A stretch of DNA of 9,129 bases from NCBI GenBank assembly GCA_016793585.1, contig JAEUJR010000149.1:1-9129 (forward strand), in the 5' to 3' direction. Of this stretch, positions 6,854-9,129 are shown piece after piece (position 1 is the stretch's first letter; every line of letters starts with the position of its first letter). The notes below the pieces were generated by a model. It searched no databases. It saw nothing but the letters and a program-made list of their open reading frames with translations, and was not told the origin of the DNA. Made by a program: the position numbers and the translations under genes. Source of the DNA: Archangium sp. (GTDB lineage Bacteria; Myxococcota; Myxococcia; Myxococcales; Myxococcaceae).

Positions 6854-8832
6854 GGCACCGGTCCACTCTGGCCGCGGGACGGGTTCGTGCCCACGCAGCG
6901 GCTGTCATAGTGCGCCGGTTCGACGAGGTCTCGGGGCACGACGAAGTTGGCGTTGACGAGCGGCGTCGCTTCGGGGCCGGCCGGCACGCGCACCGACGGC
7001 GGGTCGTACTGGGCCCACACGCAGGCCGTCTTCCAGGTGCCGTAGTCGGTCGCGACGCCCGCTTCGGGCGCTTCTCCGAACCAGACCTTGAAGAGGTTGA
7101 AGCCCTGCCGCGAGAAGCCTGCGCGAATGGGCGGCGTCACGAGCTGAAGGTTGCTGACGGTGAAGTCGTAACAAACCGAGTCGTCGTTCTGCACCGTCTG
7201 CTTGAGCGCATACTGCAGACCGTTCTTCTCGCGGAACTCGAGGTCACGGCGAGTCGGGTGCGAGCCCAGACGAATCTCTTCGATGTCGGGCACCTTGTCG
7301 CCGTCGGTGTCGAGATCGCGCTGCGGCACGAGCGGGTCGAGGCCGTAACGAACCTCGATGCCGTTCGGAATGCCGTCGGCGTCGGCGTCGATGAGCGTGT
7401 TGTCGGCGAGCCAGGTGCTCAGGTACTTCTCGGCGAAGTCAGACAGCCCATCGCCATCGGCGTCGCTGGGCCGGCAGCCGCGCGTGAGCGGAGAGGTGGG
7501 GTCGCAGCCACGACCGTCACGCGCGTCAGGCTTGAAGCCGTCAGACTTGCGATCGACCTCGAAGCGGTCGTCGAAGCCGTCGCCATCGGAGTCGGTGTCG
7601 AACTTGCTCGTGTTGAAGCTGAAGTCGTTGTCGATTTCGTCGGGCAAGCCGTCGCCGTCACTGTCGACCTCACGATTGCTGGGCCCAGGCTCGCTCGAGA
7701 GCGGCTGAACGAACAGCGACTTCATGACGTTTCGCGAGAACAGCGACGAGTAGTCGAGCGCACCGAGGTTGAGCTGGGCGACGCCGGCGAAGTTGTTGAA
7801 CTCCTGGAAGACGCCGTTGCCGCGCTGGGCAAGCTGCTGCAGCGTCCACGAGGAGATTCGTTTGGCAGCGGCAGGGCCATCGGCAACGGCGACCGGCCCG
7901 GGCCAACGAACGTAGCGACCGTACAGGTCCTGGCAGATGGGCCCGCACGCACGAACCGCCTCTTCGTTGAAGAGCAGAACCGTGTGGAGCCGGATGTCGC
8001 CGATGTTGTACTGATCGCGAAGCTCCATGAGCTGGTCGACGTAGCTGAAGAGTTGGTAGTTCTGATTCCGATCGGTTCCAGGCACGAAGGTCGTGATGCG
8101 ATCGGTCGGGGGAATGTCGGCGTCGATCTCGTTGCAGAACGTGCCGGCGCCGAGCGAGTCCTGCCACACGAGCTCGGGGTTCAGGTCGTCTGCGTACTGG
8201 GTGAGGTTGTCGTTCGCGGCGCAGCGCGGGTACGGAACACCGTCAGAGAGGAAGACGACGACGTAGCGCGTGCGCGGCAGCATGTTGGGCGAGTTTCGCT
8301 GGGTGAGGTCGATGTCGGCCGCGATTCGGCTGTAGGCCGCAGCCAGCGCGCCCTGGTAGTCGGTGCCCTTGCCAAGTTCGGTCTGCAGCGCGTTGACGCG
8401 GTCACGCAGCCCCATGTCGTCGGGCCGAGCAAAACCCGCAGCTGGATAAACGCCTTTGATGTTCGTCTCGAACGGAACGACGGCCACGCTGATGTTTCGC
8501 TGGCCCACGAAGCCGTCGAGCAACCGGTTGAGGGCGCGAACTCGGGCAGGCACGGTGCTGCCCGTGACGTTGAGCGTGGCGGCCGCCATCTCGCAGAAGC
8601 CCGTCGACTCCTGAGACCCCGGCGGATCTGAAACACACATCGAGCCCGATTGGTCGACGACGAAGACGACCTTCACGGGGAAGCCATTTCGATCGGGGCG
8701 TTGGGTACAGACGCGACCCGAGATCGCGAGGCGGTCGTCGACGTTGATGGCGTCCTTCGACTTCTTCTCGATGAAGGCATCGGAGCAGCCGACCAGTGTA
8801 GCGACGGCAACCAGCAGTGCTTCGCGTCTCAT
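6850..8832 (-). CDS. VWA-domain lipoprotein with DxDxDG calcium-loop repeats (copy 1)
   Basis: A 660-residue protein, first gene of the likely operon. ATG 8832 is chosen over the GTG at 8853: GGGAG lies 5 bp before it and a short signal peptide starts there (MRREALLVAVATLVGC, Cys16, +2 Ser). A VWA domain spans roughly 52-375 with a complete MIDAS: Asp60-x-Ser62-x-Ser64 (DQSGSM), Thr157 (GTDY) and Asp197 (FLSDGVP). Compared with the minimal fold it carries an insert with several Cys (204, 233, 296, 300). Five DxDxDG loops follow at about 390, 412, 457, 482 and 506, the second a double motif (DTDSDGDGFDD). The C-terminal module (about 536-660) matches the downstream paralogue: NGLQYALK, CYDFTVSNLQL and a late Cys646. 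The two proteins share N-terminus, order of domains and C-terminus, so they are an old tandem duplication. Predicted surface or outer-membrane ligand-binding lipoprotein; specific function is unknown. Confidence 0.9.
   Translation of the reverse strand: MRREALLVAVATLVGCSDAFIEKKSKDAINVDDRLAISGRVCTQRPDRNGFPVKVVFVVDQSGSMCVSDPPGSQESTGFCEMAAATLNVTGSTVPARVRALNRLLDGFVGQRNISVAVVPFETNIKGVYPAAGFARPDDMGLRDRVNALQTELGKGTDYQGALAAAYSRIAADIDLTQRNSPNMLPRTRYVVVFLSDGVPYPRCAANDNLTQYADDLNPELVWQDSLGAGTFCNEIDADIPPTDRITTFVPGTDRNQNYQLFSYVDQLMELRDQYNIGDIRLHTVLLFNEEAVRACGPICQDLYGRYVRWPGPVAVADGPAAAKRISSWTLQQLAQRGNGVFQEFNNFAGVAQLNLGALDYSSLFSRNVMKSLFVQPLSSEPGPSNREVDSDGDGLPDEIDNDFSFNTSKFDTDSDGDGFDDRFEVDRKSDGFKPDARDGRGCDPTSPLTRGCRPSDADGDGLSDFAEKYLSTWLADNTLIDADADGIPNGIEVRYGLDPLVPQRDLDTDGDKVPDIEEIRLGSHPTRRDLEFREKNGLQYALKQTVQNDDSVCYDFTVSNLQLVTPPIRAGFSRQGFNLFKVWFGEAPEAGVATDYGTWKTACVWAQYDPPSVRVPAGPEATPLVNANFVVPRDLVEPAHYDSRCVGTNPSRGQSGPVP
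7276..7665 (-). repeat. Five DxDxDG calcium-loop repeats in the first VWA lipoprotein
   Basis: Coding repeats at about residues 390, 412, 457, 482 and 506 of the 660-residue protein: DSDGDGLPDEID, DTDSDGDGFDD, DADGDGLSDFAE, DADADGIPNGIE and DLDTDGDKVPDIEE. Each places Asp at the oxygen-ligand positions of a calcium loop. Spacing between loops varies from 22 to 45 residues, and a Cys-containing segment (443-453) separates the second and third. Confidence 0.8.
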
Positions 8833-8952
8833 GAGAGCTCCCGGTTCGACCAACGGTGACGATGCTACCGAACGGCTACGCCCCCCGTCAGCAGAGCTGG
8901 CGAGGGGCGAGCGACTTCACGTGTACAGACCACTGAACTTCTTCACTCGACC
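8833..8952 (-). promoter_or_regulatory. Leader region upstream of the VWA operon
   Basis: These 120 bp separate the MYXO-CTERM gene stop from the first VWA gene ATG and must hold any promoter specific to the operon. I see a ribosome-binding site (GGGAG, 5 bp before the ATG) and a strong hairpin, but no convincing -35/-10 pair or sigma-54 GG/GC element, so no promoter position is claimed. Confidence 0.4.
8879..8909 (-). terminator. Strong 14-bp hairpin upstream of VWA operon
   Basis: Arms 8879-8892 and 8896-8909 enclose a 3-nt loop; on the minus strand 13 of 14 positions pair, with one G-U and one C-A mismatch. It lies 43 bp past the stop of the MYXO-CTERM gene and 46 bp before the ATG of the first VWA gene. 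No U-tract follows. It may terminate the upstream gene or act as a leader structure of the operon. Confidence 0.45.
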
Positions 8953-9129
8953 TCAGCTGCGACGGCGGCGAATGAGGGCCAGCATCGCGAGGCCGAGGCC
9001 AGCGACCGAGGCGTCGAAACCGGCGACCGCGCAGCCCGTGGGCTTGTTGGGCGAGCCACCGTCCGGCGTGGCCGTCATCTTCAGCGACGAGACCGAGTCC
9101 TTCTTCTCGGGGTACGCGCGGTCCGGGAA
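8953..9129 (-). CDS. C-terminus of exported protein with MYXO-CTERM-type sorting signal
   Basis: The last 58 residues of a gene that begins right of the window; stop TGA is at 8955-8953 and the frame is open to the edge. After a polar linker (ATPDGGSPNKPTG) comes Cys33, then the hydrophobic segment VAGFDASVAGLGLAMLALI and the basic end RRRRS. Cys plus transmembrane helix plus Arg cluster is the tripartite MYXO-CTERM pattern, a C-terminal signal in myxobacterial exported proteins thought to be processed near the Cys for attachment to the cell surface. The function of the body of the protein cannot be judged from this end. It is codirectional with the VWA operon, 120 bp upstream, and the two may share transcription if the hairpin between them is leaky. 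Confidence 0.8.
   Translation of the reverse strand, partial: FPDRAYPEKKDSVSSLKMTATPDGGSPNKPTGCAVAGFDASVAGLGLAMLALIRRRRS

Noticed and set aside
3575..6910. A 1111-codon plus-strand open frame opposite the PPC-like and second VWA genes
   Set aside because: Its translation is dominated by Arg, Val, His and Ala with no domain, signal peptide or motif; it is the antisense shadow of high-GC codon use. The minus-strand reading gives clear lipoboxes, MIDAS and calcium loops.
6910..8631. A 573-codon plus-strand open frame opposite the first VWA gene
   Set aside because: Same Val/Arg/Glu-rich antisense composition; its repeated VAVGV-like patches are simply the complement of the DxDxDG codons.
8833..8853. 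GTG start at 8853 for the first VWA lipoprotein
   Set aside because: ATG 8832 has GGGAG at 5 bp and begins the signal peptide directly.
8911..8945. CACGTG palindrome downstream of the MYXO-CTERM gene
   Set aside because: A single 6-bp palindrome is expected by chance and nothing else around it looks like an operator.

Overview
The window is a GC-rich, gene-dense bacterial segment that looks myxobacterial (phylum Myxococcota). The best evidence is the protein tail cut off at the right edge, which carries a MYXO-CTERM-type sorting signal (Cys, hydrophobic helix, RRRR tail). Supporting evidence is a run of large lipoproteins with frequent Asp-Gly-Gly linkers, von Willebrand A (VWA) domains, DxDxDG calcium-loop repeats and an ASH-type beta-sandwich.

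Layout, left to right. (1) Bases 1-481, plus strand: the C-terminal end of a GMC-family flavoprotein oxidoreductase. (2) 496-1263, plus: a lipoprotein with a degenerate M23/LytM fold lacking every zinc ligand; it follows the oxidoreductase by 14 bp. (3) 1334-2167, minus: a lipoprotein with an ASH-like domain and a cysteine-rich tail, convergent with (2) and separated from it by a hairpin. (4) 2166-2696, plus: a small lipoprotein whose ATG shares the palindromic CATG with the ATG of (3). (5) 8832 down to 2726, minus: three large lipoproteins read as a likely operon. Two are paralogous VWA plus DxDxDG-repeat proteins joined by an ATGA overlap; the third is a 753-residue multi-module protein with PPC-like beta-sandwiches. 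(6) 8953-9129, minus: the last 58 residues of the MYXO-CTERM protein, upstream of and codirectional with the operon.

All six complete genes encode predicted lipoproteins. None has Asp or Lys directly after the lipidated Cys, so outer-membrane or surface placement is expected. The operon can be read as a calcium-dependent surface or periplasmic assembly: VWA domains with complete MIDAS sites for ligand binding, Ca-binding stalks, and a PPC-type partner. That functional reading is inference; no gene here has an obvious experimentally defined orthologue that I recognise.

No stretch over 300 bp lacks a gene. I found no tRNA, rRNA, CRISPR array, insertion sequence or attachment site. The very long open frames opposite the minus-strand genes are codon-bias shadows.
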